Shown here: positions 25,495 to 34,883 of the stretch, piece after piece
Position numbering within the stretch: position 1 is the first letter of the stretch
Layout: every line of letters begins with the position of its first letter
NCBI GenBank assembly: GCA_036655895.1
Contig: JAVVPF010000010.1
Coordinates: forward strand, 1 to 64,000
Direction of reading: 5' to 3'
Length of the DNA stretch: 64,000 bases
Source: Cloacibacillus sp.
Lineage (GTDB): Bacteria > Synergistota > Synergistia > Synergistales > Synergistaceae
The notes under the pieces: model-generated
What the model was told of the DNA's origin: nothing
Database searches by the model: none
Seen by the model: only the letters and a program-made list of their open reading frames with translations
Translations under genes and position numbers: made by a program

Positions 25495-27513
25495 TTACTT
25501 TGTCGTCTTTACGAGCTCCGTCAAGTATTCTTCGTCAGCAATATATGGGAGCGTGATGTGGCCGTCGCTGCGTTTTGCGTTGAAGGTCTCTACCGTTTCG
25601 ATGGCGTGGTCGTTACGCGCCCAGGCGCGGCGCGCGACTCCGCTCATGACGTCCCAGCTCATTGACTCAAGTATGGTGCGGTCTATTCTCTCGCTTCCGT
25701 CAAGGACGAGGCCGAAGCCGCCGTTGATTGATTTGCCGGTGCCTACTCCGCCGCCGTTGTGCAGCGCTACGAGGCTCATGCCGCGTGCGCAGTTTCCAGC
25801 GAAGCAGTGGATGGCCATTTCGCCCATGATGTTGCTTCCGTCTTTGATGTTTGATGTCTCACGGAAGGGCGAGTCTGTGCCGGATACGTCGTGGTGGTCG
25901 CGGCCGATCATTACGGGGCCGATCTCGCCATTTCTCACCATTTCGTTGAATTTGAGAGCTATCTTCATGCGGCCCTCTTCATCCTGATAGAGGATGCGGC
26001 ACTGTGTGCCTACTACGAGCTGGTTCTTCTCGGCGTCGCGGATCCAGACCCAGTTGTCGTGGTCCTGGAAACGGCGCTTCGGGTCGATGCAGTCCATAGC
26101 GGCCATGTCGGTCTTTTTGAGATCCTCGGGGTCGCGGGAGAGGCAGCACCAGCGGAAGGGGCCGTAGCCGTAGTCAAAGAGCAGCGGGCCCATTATATCT
26201 TCTACGTATGAGGGGAAGATGAAGCCTTCAAAGGTGTTTTCGCCGTTCAGCGCTATTTCTTTCACGCCAGCGTCGAAGACCGCGCGCATGAAGGCGTTGC
26301 CGTAGTCGAAGAAGTATGTGCCCCTCGCAGCGAGAGCCTTGACGAGTTCAAAATGCTTTTTCAGCGACTTGTCTACGAGACGTTTGAATTCTTCTTTGTC
26401 TTCGCCGAGGAGGCGCGTCCTCTCTTCAAATGAGACGCCCTGCGGGCAGTAGCCGCCGTCGTATACGGCGTGGCAGGAGGTCTGGTCGGAGAGAAGTTCG
26501 ACCTTCTTGTCGTGGTCAAGCGCGTACTGGAGCAGGTCCACGATGTTGCCTTCGTAGGCTATCGAGAGCGCTTCGCCCGCGGCCATCGCCTCTTCGGCCC
26601 ATTTGAAGGCCTCCGCGAGGTCCGTCGTTCTTTTGCTGACCCAGCCCTGGCTGTGGCGCGTATCAATGCGTGACGGGTCTACCTCGGCTATTATCGAGGC
26701 TGCTCCCGCGATGTCCGCGGCCTTGGGCTGCGCGCCGCTCATGCCGCCCAGTCCAGAGGAGATGAAGAGATGTCCCGCGAGGCCCTTGCCTTCTGGAAGA
26801 TGGAACATCTTGCGGCCGGCGTTGAGCAGCGTGTTGTATGTTCCGTGAACGATGCCCTGAGGCCCGATGTACATCCAGCCGCCGGCTGTCATCTGTCCGT
26901 AGTTCGCGACGCCAAGAGCGGTCGCGCGGCGGAAGTTTTCGGGGTCGTCAAAGAGGCCGACCATCAGTCCGTTTGTGAGGATGACGCGCGGAGCGGAGGG
27001 ATGCGAGCGGAAGAGTCCGAGCGGATGCCCCGACTGTACTACCAGCGTTTGGTCCGCTGTGAGCACTTCAAGATACTTTTTGATGAGGAGGTACTGCATC
27101 CAGTTCTGACATACCTGCCCCGTCTCGCCGTATGTGACCAGCTCGTAGGGATAGAGGGCCACGTCGAAGTCGAGGTTGTTTTCGATCATTACCTGGAAGG
27201 CCTTGCCTTCGGTGCATTTGCCCTTGTATTCGTCAATAGGCTTTCCGTAAAGTTTACCGGCGGGACGGAAGCGATAACCATAGATGCGTCCGTGTTCCTT
27301 GTATTCTTCGAGGAACTCGGGGGCGAGCTCTTTATGGTATTCTTCGGGGATATAGCGGAGGGCGTTCTTAAGAGCAAGCACCACCTCTTTGTCGTTAAGT
27401 ACCTGGCCGCGGTTCGGCGCTCTTCTTATTCCAGGCTCAAACTCCGGCTTCTTTGGAAGTCCGTTCGGAAATTCCAGTCTTAGTTCTAATGCCTTTCCTG
27501 ATGCATCATGCAT
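25495..27513 (-). CDS. hutU: Urocanate hydratase
   Basis: NAD-dependent enzyme that hydrates urocanate to imidazolonepropionate, step two of histidine breakdown. The hallmark YGQMTAGGWMYIGPQGIVHG is present, plus SGLGGMSGAQPKA and a long C-terminal part; the roughly 672-residue form is the long (eukaryote/Firmicute-type) class. The start is uncertain: ATG 27513 has GGAG nine bases upstream, while ATG 27528 and TTG 27546 are also in frame. Divergent from hutH. Confidence 0.95.
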   Translation of the reverse strand: MHDASGKALELRLEFPNGLPKKPEFEPGIRRAPNRGQVLNDKEVVLALKNALRYIPEEYHKELAPEFLEEYKEHGRIYGYRFRPAGKLYGKPIDEYKGKCTEGKAFQVMIENNLDFDVALYPYELVTYGETGQVCQNWMQYLLIKKYLEVLTADQTLVVQSGHPLGLFRSHPSAPRVILTNGLMVGLFDDPENFRRATALGVANYGQMTAGGWMYIGPQGIVHGTYNTLLNAGRKMFHLPEGKGLAGHLFISSGLGGMSGAQPKAADIAGAASIIAEVDPSRIDTRHSQGWVSKRTTDLAEAFKWAEEAMAAGEALSIAYEGNIVDLLQYALDHDKKVELLSDQTSCHAVYDGGYCPQGVSFEERTRLLGEDKEEFKRLVDKSLKKHFELVKALAARGTYFFDYGNAFMRAVFDAGVKEIALNGENTFEGFIFPSYVEDIMGPLLFDYGYGPFRWCCLSRDPEDLKKTDMAAMDCIDPKRRFQDHDNWVWIRDAEKNQLVVGTQCRILYQDEEGRMKIALKFNEMVRNGEIGPVMIGRDHHDVSGTDSPFRETSNIKDGSNIMGEMAIHCFAGNCARGMSLVALHNGGGVGTGKSINGGFGLVLDGSERIDRTILESMSWDVMSGVARRAWARNDHAIETVETFNAKRSDGHITLPYIADEEYLTELVKTTK

Positions 27514-27557
27514 TTCTGTCAGCTCCATTCTTTTTTGATATATCAAAAAATTATTTC

Positions 27558-27756
27558 TTGACGTAGACGATTTTCATACTATACTAATTGTAGCGCAAAG
27601 ATTTAGGATTGAAAAGTATTAAAGTGCGAAAGCATCAAATTTCCATAAAATTTCCAGAGGTTTCATTGACCAGAGGTTTTAAATTTCTTGAGTAATTATA
27701 ACATGCTTGAAAAAAAGATTCCACAATAAGTAAATAAATTTAAGGAGGAGTATTTT
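27558..27756. promoter_or_regulatory. hut divergent control region with repeats
   Basis: A plus-strand promoter candidate is TTGACG (27558-27563), 16 bases, TATACT (27580-27585), giving a hutH leader of about 165 bases. A weaker minus-strand candidate (TTTCAA, 16 bases, TACAAT) would serve hutU. Two pairs of direct repeats follow: AAATTTCCA at 27637-27645 and 27648-27656 (11 bases apart, one helical turn) and CCAGAGGTTT at 27654-27663 and 27670-27679 (16 bases apart). They may be operator sites. Confidence 0.45.
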
Positions 27757-29283
27757 ATGTCAACGGTAGTGCTCAACGGTAAATCACTGACCCTTCAGGA
27801 TGTAGTCAACGTAGCGCGCAAAGGTTATAAGATAGAGATAGCGCCGGAGGCCAAAGAACAGATCAAGGAATGCGCTCAGGCAGTCCTCAACTGGGTGCAG
27901 GAAGGCCGCGTCGTATACGGCATCACAACTGGCTTCGGCGACCTTGCCTCCGTCAGCATCCCTGAGGACAAGTGCCGCACGCTTCAGGAGAACCTGCTTC
28001 TTTCGCACGCCTGCGGCATGGGCGAACCATACGCCGAAGACGTCGTCCGCGCGATTATGCTTCTTCGCATCAACACCCTCTCACGCGGTTATTCCGGAAT
28101 CAGCCTCAACACGCTCCAGCAGATGGTGGACTATCTCAATAAAGGCATCATTCCAGTCGTTCCTACACAGGGTTCCGTCGGCGCAAGCGGCGACCTCTGC
28201 CCTCTTTCACATATCGCCATCACCCTGATAGGACACGGCGACGTCTTCTACAAGGGCGAGCGTATGCACGTCACGGAAGCTCTGAAAAAAGAGGGCATGA
28301 CGCCGGTACAGCTCCAGCCCAAAGAGGGCCTCGCGCTGAACAACGGCACAACTGTCATGAACGCGGTCGCCGCGCTTTGCGTGGCTGACGCGGAGATCAT
28401 GATGAAGAACGCCGACATCGCGGCCTCAATGTCCGCGGAAGCGCTCCACGCCGTGCCCTACGCATTCGACAAGAGAACGCACGAGCTTCGTCCGCACGTC
28501 GGACAGGGCGTCGTTGCGGAGAATATGCGCCGCCTCATCGAAGGCAGCGAGATAGTCGAACATTTCAAGAAAGACCGCGTACAGGACGCCTACTCGCTGC
28601 GCTGCCTGCCGCAGGTCAACGGCTCATGCCGCGACGCTCTGGGCTACGTAAAAGAGAAGGTCGAAATAGAGATAAACTCCGTTACGGACAACCCGATAGT
28701 CTTCTTTAAGGACGGCGACGTCATAAGCGGCGGCAACTTCCACGGCGAGCCTCTTGCCATGGTGATGGACTTCTTCGGCATTGCAGTCGCGGAATTTGCG
28801 AGCATAGCGGAACGCCGCGTGGCGCGCATGGTTGACCATAAGCTTTCCGACCTGCCCCCGTTCCTCGTCTCCGACAGCGGCGTCAACAGCGGCTTCATGA
28901 TCCCGCAGTACACGGCGGCGGCTCTCGTCTCTGAGAACAAAGTGCTCGCGCATCCCTCGGTCGTCGATTCCATCCCGACTTCCGCAAACCAGGAGGACCA
29001 CGTTTCCATGGGCGGCTACAGCGCGCGCAAGGCACGCCAGATATTGGACAACACAAACAAGGTCATAGCTATCGAGTACGTCAACGCGGCTCAGGGAATG
29101 GACTTCCGCGCCCCGCTGAAACCGGGCAAAGGCTCAGAGGCCGCCTTCAAAGAATTCCGCAAACATATCCCCTTCTACGAAAAGGACCAGTACATGCAGC
29201 CGCTTCTTCTGAAGTCGCTTGAACTTGTCGAGGCCGGGACCATCGTAGAGGCGGTCGAGGAAAAGATCGGCGCGCTTAAATAG
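27757..29283 (+). CDS. hutH: Histidine ammonia-lyase
   Basis: Deaminates histidine to urocanate. 508 residues with the motif QGSVGASGDLCPLSHIA, whose Ala-Ser-Gly forms the electrophilic MIO cofactor, and later conserved blocks (EGLALNNGT, SVTDNPIVF, SANQEDHVSMG). AAGGAGGAG precedes the ATG by a normal distance. First plus-strand gene of the hut locus; its product feeds HutU encoded on the other strand. Confidence 0.97.
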   Translation: MSTVVLNGKSLTLQDVVNVARKGYKIEIAPEAKEQIKECAQAVLNWVQEGRVVYGITTGFGDLASVSIPEDKCRTLQENLLLSHACGMGEPYAEDVVRAIMLLRINTLSRGYSGISLNTLQQMVDYLNKGIIPVVPTQGSVGASGDLCPLSHIAITLIGHGDVFYKGERMHVTEALKKEGMTPVQLQPKEGLALNNGTTVMNAVAALCVADAEIMMKNADIAASMSAEALHAVPYAFDKRTHELRPHVGQGVVAENMRRLIEGSEIVEHFKKDRVQDAYSLRCLPQVNGSCRDALGYVKEKVEIEINSVTDNPIVFFKDGDVISGGNFHGEPLAMVMDFFGIAVAEFASIAERRVARMVDHKLSDLPPFLVSDSGVNSGFMIPQYTAAALVSENKVLAHPSVVDSIPTSANQEDHVSMGGYSARKARQILDNTNKVIAIEYVNAAQGMDFRAPLKPGKGSEAAFKEFRKHIPFYEKDQYMQPLLLKSLELVEAGTIVEAVEEKIGALK

Positions 29284-29329
29284 ACGTTAGTTTTACGCGG
29301 ACGTGATAATATATCAATAGAAAAATCTA

Positions 29330-29371
29330 CCGCCGGTGAGGCGCGCCGGGAATGGCGTGTTTTGCCGGCGG
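29330..29371 (+). other. Hairpin in the hutH-ftcD gap
   Basis: CCGCCGG (29330-29336) and CCGGCGG (29365-29371) can pair around a GC-rich loop. No T run follows, so it is more likely an mRNA stability element than a terminator. Confidence 0.35.
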
Positions 29372-29398
29372 CATATTAAGAAAGGCAGGAGTTTTTAG

Positions 29399-30322
29399 AT
29401 GGCAATGCAGTTGATAGAATGTGTCCCCAATTTCAGTGAGGGCAGAAGACAGAACGTTATTGACGAAATAGTGAACTGCTTTAAGGGCAAACGCGGAGTG
29501 TACCTTCTTGATCACCGCGCGGACGAGGATCACAACCGTCTCGTGATCAGCCTTGTAGGAGCGCCGGGCCCCATTCAGGACGCCCTCATCGAAGCGGCTA
29601 AGATCGCGGAGAAAAATATAGATATGAACGCGCATCAGGGCGGACATCCGCGCATCGGCGCGGTGGACGTCGTTCCGTTCACTCCCATCAAAGGCATCTC
29701 AATGGAAGAGTGCATCAAGCTCGCGCATGATTTCGGCGAACGTTATTACAAAGAAACAGGCATCCCCGTCTATTTCTACGAGGACGCCGCGCGTATCCCT
29801 GAGAGAAAACGCCTTGAAGTGATCCGCAAGGGTCAGTACGAGGTGCTCAAAGACGAAGCGAAGACCAATCCCGACCGCAAGCCCGATGTAGGCGAAGCCA
29901 GCCTCCACGCGACAGCCGGCGCCACGGTCATCGGCGCGCGCAAGTTCCTCGTAGCCTACAACGTCAATCTCAACACGCCGGACGTCAACATCGCCAAGAA
30001 CATCGCAAAGGCCGTCCGCTCGTCGTCAGGCGGCTTTAGCTGCGTGAAGGGCATCGGGCTTGCGCTTGAAGAGCGCGGCATCACACAGGTGAGCATGAAC
30101 CTCGTCGACTATGAAAAGAACTCCCTCTACAGAGTGCTTGAAACGATACGCATGGAAGCAAAGCGCTACGGCGTCGAAGTGCTTGAGACAGAAGTCTACG
30201 GCATGATCCCCGTAAACGCGATACTTGAAAGCGCCGCCTACTATTTGCAGATCGCTGGCTTCGACCCGGAGCAGGTGCTTGAGCTCCGTCTTCTTGAGCT
30301 TATGGGAGAAAAGGCTGAATAG
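29399..30322 (+). CDS. ftcD: Glutamate formimidoyltransferase
   Basis: Moves the formimino group of N-formimino-glutamate to tetrahydrofolate, releasing glutamate. 307 residues matching the N-terminal half of mammalian FTCD: IECVPNFSEGR, DADxDHNR-like ADEDHNRLVIS, and the catalytic-His block NAHQGGHPRIGAVDVVPF. GGAG lies seven bases before the ATG. The cyclodeaminase half is a separate gene, fchA. The hutI start follows its stop by one base. Confidence 0.95.
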   Translation: MAMQLIECVPNFSEGRRQNVIDEIVNCFKGKRGVYLLDHRADEDHNRLVISLVGAPGPIQDALIEAAKIAEKNIDMNAHQGGHPRIGAVDVVPFTPIKGISMEECIKLAHDFGERYYKETGIPVYFYEDAARIPERKRLEVIRKGQYEVLKDEAKTNPDRKPDVGEASLHATAGATVIGARKFLVAYNVNLNTPDVNIAKNIAKAVRSSSGGFSCVKGIGLALEERGITQVSMNLVDYEKNSLYRVLETIRMEAKRYGVEVLETEVYGMIPVNAILESAAYYLQIAGFDPEQVLELRLLELMGEKAE

Positions 30323-30323
30323 C

Positions 30324-31568
30324 ATGAAAAAACTTTACAGGAACATGCGGCTGTTCACTCCTGTAGACAACGGCAAGCCCTTGGCCGGAGCGGAACAGTC
30401 GAAAGTAAAAGAGATAAAGAATGCCGCTATGCTGGTCTCAAACGGCCTCATCGAAAAGGTCGGCCCAGAGGAAGAGGTGCTTAAAGGCCTCGACCGCGCT
30501 GAGATATGCTTTGAAAAGGATTTCGGCGGAGCCTGCGTCATTCCCGGCTTCGTCGACCCGCACACCCACCTCTGCTTTGCGAAGCGCCGCGAAGATGAGT
30601 TCGGTATGCGCCTCGCCGGACGTCCCTACCTTGAGATACTCAAAGCTGGCGGCGGCATCCTGGCCTCCGTCAACGCGGTGAAGGCGGCGACAGAAGAGGA
30701 GCTTTTCAACGCTACTAAGCGTCTTGCCATGTCGGCTCTCAAAAAGGGAACTACGACCATTGAGATAAAGAGCGGCTACGGACTTTCGCTTGACCTTGAG
30801 CTTAAGATGCTTGAAGTCATCAAAAGAATCGGCGCAGAGACTCCGCTTGACGTCATTCCGACCTTCATGGGAGCGCACGCCGTGCCGCAGGCATACAAAG
30901 ACTGCCCAGATAAATTCCTGGACGAGGTGCTTGTAAACGAGATGCTGCCCAAAGTGAAGGCGCAGGGCATAGCGGAATTCTGCGACGTCTTCTGCGAAGA
31001 GGGTGTATTCTCCGTAGATCAGAGCCGCAGACTGCTTACGGCCGCGAAGGCTCTTGGCTTCGACACGAAGATACACGCGGACGAAGTGCACGACACCGGC
31101 GGCGCTGGCCTCGCGGCTGAACTTGCCACAAGATCCGCAGAACATCTTCTTGCGGCGAGCGAGGAAAATCTTCGCGCTATGGGCAAGGCCGGAACGATAG
31201 CGGTGCTCTTGCCAGCTACGGCCTACAGCCTCAAGAAGCCCTATGCCAAGGGCCGCGATATGGTGGACTGGGGAGTGCCTGTAGCTATGGCTACGGACTG
31301 CAACCCCGGCTCCTGCTTCTGCGAATCAGTGCCGTTCATCTTCGGCCTCGGCGTAATGAACATGGACCTCTCCGTTGAGGAGGCGCTTGTGGCCACCACG
31401 CTGAACGCGGCCTACGCGGTCAACCGCGCCTCAAAGGTCGGCAGCCTCGAAGCCGGAAAACAGGCGGACTTCCTCGTCCTTGACGGAGCCGCGCCCACGA
31501 CGCTCGCCTACCACGCAGGCAGCACCTCCGTCGAAGAGGTCTACAAGCTCGGAGAAAAAGTGGCGTAA
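30324..31568 (+). CDS. hutI: Imidazolonepropionase
   Basis: Metal-dependent amidohydrolase that opens imidazolonepropionate to formiminoglutamate. 414 residues: PGFVDPHTHLCF (metal His pair), MGAHAVP, KIHADEVHDTGGAGL and MATDCNPGS. ATG 30324 follows the ftcD stop by one base, and GGGAGAAAAGG upstream can serve it; the frame is open back to 30225 but only through ftcD. Last gene of the hut plus-strand run, ending in a terminator. Confidence 0.96.
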   Translation: MKKLYRNMRLFTPVDNGKPLAGAEQSKVKEIKNAAMLVSNGLIEKVGPEEEVLKGLDRAEICFEKDFGGACVIPGFVDPHTHLCFAKRREDEFGMRLAGRPYLEILKAGGGILASVNAVKAATEEELFNATKRLAMSALKKGTTTIEIKSGYGLSLDLELKMLEVIKRIGAETPLDVIPTFMGAHAVPQAYKDCPDKFLDEVLVNEMLPKVKAQGIAEFCDVFCEEGVFSVDQSRRLLTAAKALGFDTKIHADEVHDTGGAGLAAELATRSAEHLLAASEENLRAMGKAGTIAVLLPATAYSLKKPYAKGRDMVDWGVPVAMATDCNPGSCFCESVPFIFGLGVMNMDLSVEEALVATTLNAAYAVNRASKVGSLEAGKQADFLVLDGAAPTTLAYHAGSTSVEEVYKLGEKVA

Positions 31569-31610
31569 CGATTTTTTAATAATCGTTTGCAAAAAGTAAA
31601 CCAACATTGT

Positions 31611-31645
31611 CCCGTCGCGAGATAATTTTCGCGGCGGGCTTTTTG
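31611..31645 (+). terminator. hut operon terminator
   Basis: CCCGTCGCGA/TCGCGGCGGG, 10 bp with one G-U pair, then C and six T. A smaller AACGATT/AATCGTT hairpin (31567-31587) lies just upstream, overlapping the hutI stop. Confidence 0.88.
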
Positions 31646-31712
31646 TTGTGGTTCGGCGATGAAAAAGCTGTTACAATTACGTAAGAAATATATACTATAC
31701 GGAGGAATCGAG

Positions 31713-33812
31713 ATGAAAAAAAGCACCCTTTTTACGCTTATAGCCTCTCTTCTGTTCTTTATAGCCACGGAGGCGAGGGCTGACGCGGCGCGGCTTTTAT
31801 CTATGGAGCTTCTTGGAGGAGTCATCCAGAATGTCTCAACGGATTGTTACAGTTATGTTCCTAACCACAACATCCCGCTGAGCGAAGCAGTTATCTATAA
31901 GGTGAATCAAGCTGTACGCGAACGCGTCGGCTTTGTCGCAGACGGAAATACGCGGCTTGTCCTAAGGATTAAATCCTCTGCTCCAGGGACGGTGCGCCTT
32001 TCCCCCGAATCTTCGCTTCCAGCTGGCGTGGTGCTGGAAAATACGGATAGAAGCGCCGCGGGAGAGACTCTATCGCTGCCGCTTCAGGAGGCTGCGCCCG
32101 GGATATATCAGGCAAGCGCCGTCATAACCGCGCCGGAGGCGTGGCCGGGGAGCGCCTCTCAGGAATATTTCTCATTTACCGTAAAGGCGTCGCTTGATGA
32201 TGAGGCGCTAAGCAAAGAAATTCGCATATATCGCGCCCCCGTCGTTCTCATCCACGGTATATGGTCGGACGGCGAGACGTTTGGCGATGTTGTGGCGCCG
32301 GGTACTCTTGCCGGCGAACTCTACGCCGCGTGGAAGAAAGAGAGCATGGAGGGGCGCAGGGCGCAGGTGGGATATTTCGAGTATCCCGGCGACAAGGGGC
32401 CTTCAGAGGTGCTTCCCGTCAGTTCTGATGTTTTTTACCGTTCTATAGAGAACATGATACGCGACCTGCGTATGAAGAAGATAGAGGCGACTCGTGTCGA
32501 CCTTGTGGGACACAGCCTTGGCGGCTTGATGATAAGGAAGTTTTGTATCAACAGATATTACAGAAACAATCAGAACTACAATCAGGGCGCTGTGCGCAGA
32601 ATCGTAATGCTGGCCACTCCGAACACCGGCGCGGGCATAGCCTCCTTCGTCACCGCGGATACAGAATGGCTAAGCGACAAGACGCTTGATAGCTCCCCAG
32701 ATTACAAAGAGAAAATGACGAAGGTATATGACCTTCTTGGTGAATTAGGCCTGAACGTTAGAGGAAGCGCAATAAAGGACCTCGCAATAAACAGCCCTGA
32801 GCTCAGGCTCCTTAACGACAACCTGCCCGCGGGCCTTCCGCTGTATAGAATAGCCGGCAATACTGGCAGAGAACTCATTGCGCCTGGCGCCATAAGTAAA
32901 GCCATGAAGGCGATCATAGAGCCATATACGCACGAATCTATATTCAGCAAAATTCCGGAACTTTTCAGCAGCTTTGCAAGCGGTAAAACAAACTATATCT
33001 CCGAGGACTCAGACTGTCTGGTTGGCCTTTCCAGCGCGCTCTGGAGCGGCGTAATGGAGGAGGACAAGGCCTGCGAGGTGATGCAGGACGTCCAGCACAT
33101 GTGGATGGGAGAGAAGGAAGTTATTGCAAGCCGCGTCTCTCAGCTGCTTGGATCGGAACTTTCCCTTTTTGAGCCGATACCGGAGAAATCTTCGCTTGTA
33201 TTTCCGGCCTCCGCCTCTCCATTCTCAAGTAAAGCCGTGCTCTCCTTACGGGCGGCCTCTTTAGCGGAAGACCCGGCTTTTGAGAATAAGCTAAAAGCGT
33301 TGGAAAAGGCACTCAAAGACGAGCGCGGCAATACCGCAGCCAAACCTGAAAAAAACAAACTCACAGCTCTTTGGAGCTACCCGGAAGCGCCTCTGCTCAT
33401 AAGCGCCGGGACGGTTCGCAGGATAGTGATAAATGGAGACTATTCAAACGGAACGATGAAAAATATTTCGCATAAAGATGATGGGACAAGTTATTCCATT
33501 GAGGACGGTACAATAGCTCAGGTCACCGAAGATGGCATGCTCACAGCTCTTGCGCCCGGAAAGACTGTTTTAAAGGCGGTCAACAAAGAGCTGTCGACAG
33601 AGCTTAAAATTTACGTTATCCCCTTTGCCGTCATACCGTACGACGAGAAGGTAGACCCGGAAGACCCTCCTGTTGACCCGGCCGACGAAATAAGTGTGGA
33701 CGTTGAACCAATAGCGGCGCCCTCTTCTTCCGGTGGATGCAGCGCCGGATTTGCCTCCGCGTGCGCCTTCTTTGCCGTTGCCTGCGTCATTTGCGGAAGA
33801 CGCCGCAAATAG
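31713..33812 (+). CDS. Secreted lipase-like alpha/beta hydrolase with Synergist-CTERM-type tail
   Basis: 699 residues. A signal peptide (MKKSTLFTLIASLLFFIATE, cleavage near ARADA) and a beta-rich N-terminal domain are followed by an alpha/beta hydrolase core: VVLIHGIWSDGETF (oxyanion region) and the nucleophile elbow LVGHSLGGLMIRKF near residue 267. Residues about 555-640 resemble a bacterial Ig-like (BIG2) domain (VTEDGMLTALAPGKTVLKAV). The C-terminus has an Asp/Pro linker, SSSGGCSAGF, a hydrophobic segment and GRRRK. Likely a surface-processed lipase or esterase. GGAGG precedes ATG 31713. The tail matches that of the first gene in the window. Confidence 0.88.
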   Translation: MKKSTLFTLIASLLFFIATEARADAARLLSMELLGGVIQNVSTDCYSYVPNHNIPLSEAVIYKVNQAVRERVGFVADGNTRLVLRIKSSAPGTVRLSPESSLPAGVVLENTDRSAAGETLSLPLQEAAPGIYQASAVITAPEAWPGSASQEYFSFTVKASLDDEALSKEIRIYRAPVVLIHGIWSDGETFGDVVAPGTLAGELYAAWKKESMEGRRAQVGYFEYPGDKGPSEVLPVSSDVFYRSIENMIRDLRMKKIEATRVDLVGHSLGGLMIRKFCINRYYRNNQNYNQGAVRRIVMLATPNTGAGIASFVTADTEWLSDKTLDSSPDYKEKMTKVYDLLGELGLNVRGSAIKDLAINSPELRLLNDNLPAGLPLYRIAGNTGRELIAPGAISKAMKAIIEPYTHESIFSKIPELFSSFASGKTNYISEDSDCLVGLSSALWSGVMEEDKACEVMQDVQHMWMGEKEVIASRVSQLLGSELSLFEPIPEKSSLVFPASASPFSSKAVLSLRAASLAEDPAFENKLKALEKALKDERGNTAAKPEKNKLTALWSYPEAPLLISAGTVRRIVINGDYSNGTMKNISHKDDGTSYSIEDGTIAQVTEDGMLTALAPGKTVLKAVNKELSTELKIYVIPFAVIPYDEKVDPEDPPVDPADEISVDVEPIAAPSSSGGCSAGFASACAFFAVACVICGRRRK

Positions 33813-33889
33813 GCTCATAAAACCCGTACAGCGTAATGAGACAAGAATAGATATTTAAAAATACATGTTATTAAGGACGTGAGAGCAAA

Positions 33890-34726
33890 ATGGCGACTTG
33901 CTATATGGACGGAAGATACGCGCCGTTTTCGGAATGTATGATTCCGGTGACGGATATGGCGCTTCAGCGCGGCGTCGCGGTCTTTGAATCTATACGTATT
34001 TATGACCGCAAATTATTTGCTATGGAGATGCACTTGGGGCGCCTCGCGCAGAGCGCGGCCGGCGCGGGAATTGAGGCGACAGAGATACTGGCGGCGCTGC
34101 CCGACGTTATAAGAGGCGGTCTTTGCGCAAAGGACTGCCCCGTCGACGGCCTCGTCAAGCCCTACCTTACGGGCGGCGATATAAACGCCAGAGGACGTTT
34201 TCCCAAACCGCGTTTTTTTGTGATATTCGACGAGTTTAAGAAGACCTCCGAAGAAGAACGCCGCGCCGGAGCCGCGCTCGTTCCAAACCTCAGGGAACGT
34301 CCGTTTCCCCTCTTTAAAAGCACAAATTATCTCTTCGGGCTCATCCCTCTTGCGACATCCGCGGATGGAACGCATGAGTCGATATATATGCCAGACGGAG
34401 AGATAACCGAGTCAATGACAAATAACTTCTTCCTCTGCAAAGAAGGCCGGATAATCACAGCTCCCGTCGGCCGCGTGCTTGACGGAGTGACAAGGCGCGT
34501 CGTCATAGACCTTGCGTGTGAAGACGGCATTACGGTAGAAGAACGCTGCCCGCTCGTCTCCGAACTCAAGGAGGCGGACGAGGCCTTCATAACGGGAACG
34601 GTAAACGAGGTGCTCGCCGTTACGCGTATAGGCGAACAAAAGGTCGGCTCTGGAAAGCCGGGACGGATGACGGAGCGTCTTTACAGGCTGTTTTTGGATA
34701 ACGTTGAAAGGCGGCTCACAAACTGA
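33890..34726 (+). CDS. Class IV aminotransferase (BCAT/D-amino-acid/ADC-lyase-like)
   Basis: Fold-type IV PLP enzyme, 278 residues. Seen: MALQRGVAVFESIRIY, MHLGRLAQSA, the likely PLP lysine in PLFKSTNYLF, and DGEITESMTNNFFL. The family covers branched-chain aminotransferase, D-amino-acid transaminase and aminodeoxychorismate lyase; sequence alone does not decide among them. Its length and the lack of pab or ilv neighbours leave the substrate open. The ribosome site is weak. A strong terminator follows. Confidence 0.85.
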   Translation: MATCYMDGRYAPFSECMIPVTDMALQRGVAVFESIRIYDRKLFAMEMHLGRLAQSAAGAGIEATEILAALPDVIRGGLCAKDCPVDGLVKPYLTGGDINARGRFPKPRFFVIFDEFKKTSEEERRAGAALVPNLRERPFPLFKSTNYLFGLIPLATSADGTHESIYMPDGEITESMTNNFFLCKEGRIITAPVGRVLDGVTRRVVIDLACEDGITVEERCPLVSELKEADEAFITGTVNEVLAVTRIGEQKVGSGKPGRMTERLYRLFLDNVERRLTN

Positions 34727-34779
34727 CCGCGGCTATGGCCGTCTCATAATAATAAACACTAGCGCTGTATAACCGGTGC

Positions 34780-34816
34780 AAAACGGGAGAGACGAGGTCG
34801 TCTTCTCCCGTTTTTT
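34780..34816 (+). terminator. Terminator after the class IV aminotransferase
   Basis: AAAACGGGAGA pairs with TCTCCCGTTTT, with an inner GACG/CGTC pairing, followed by six T. Confidence 0.92.
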
Positions 34817-34883
34817 ATGGCTACATAACGCTAAAACTTATATTTTAGGTGAATAGATATCATATCAAACTAACAAAAAGCAT

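Noticed and set aside
25495-27483. Long plus-strand frames opposite hutU (for example 26770-27483)
   Set aside because: They are codon-bias shadows of hutU with no motifs or ribosome sites.
27702-27728. Mini-ORF of eight codons (MLEKKIPQ) in the hutH leader
   Set aside because: No ribosome site, no His codons and no following terminator, so it does not look like a regulatory leader.
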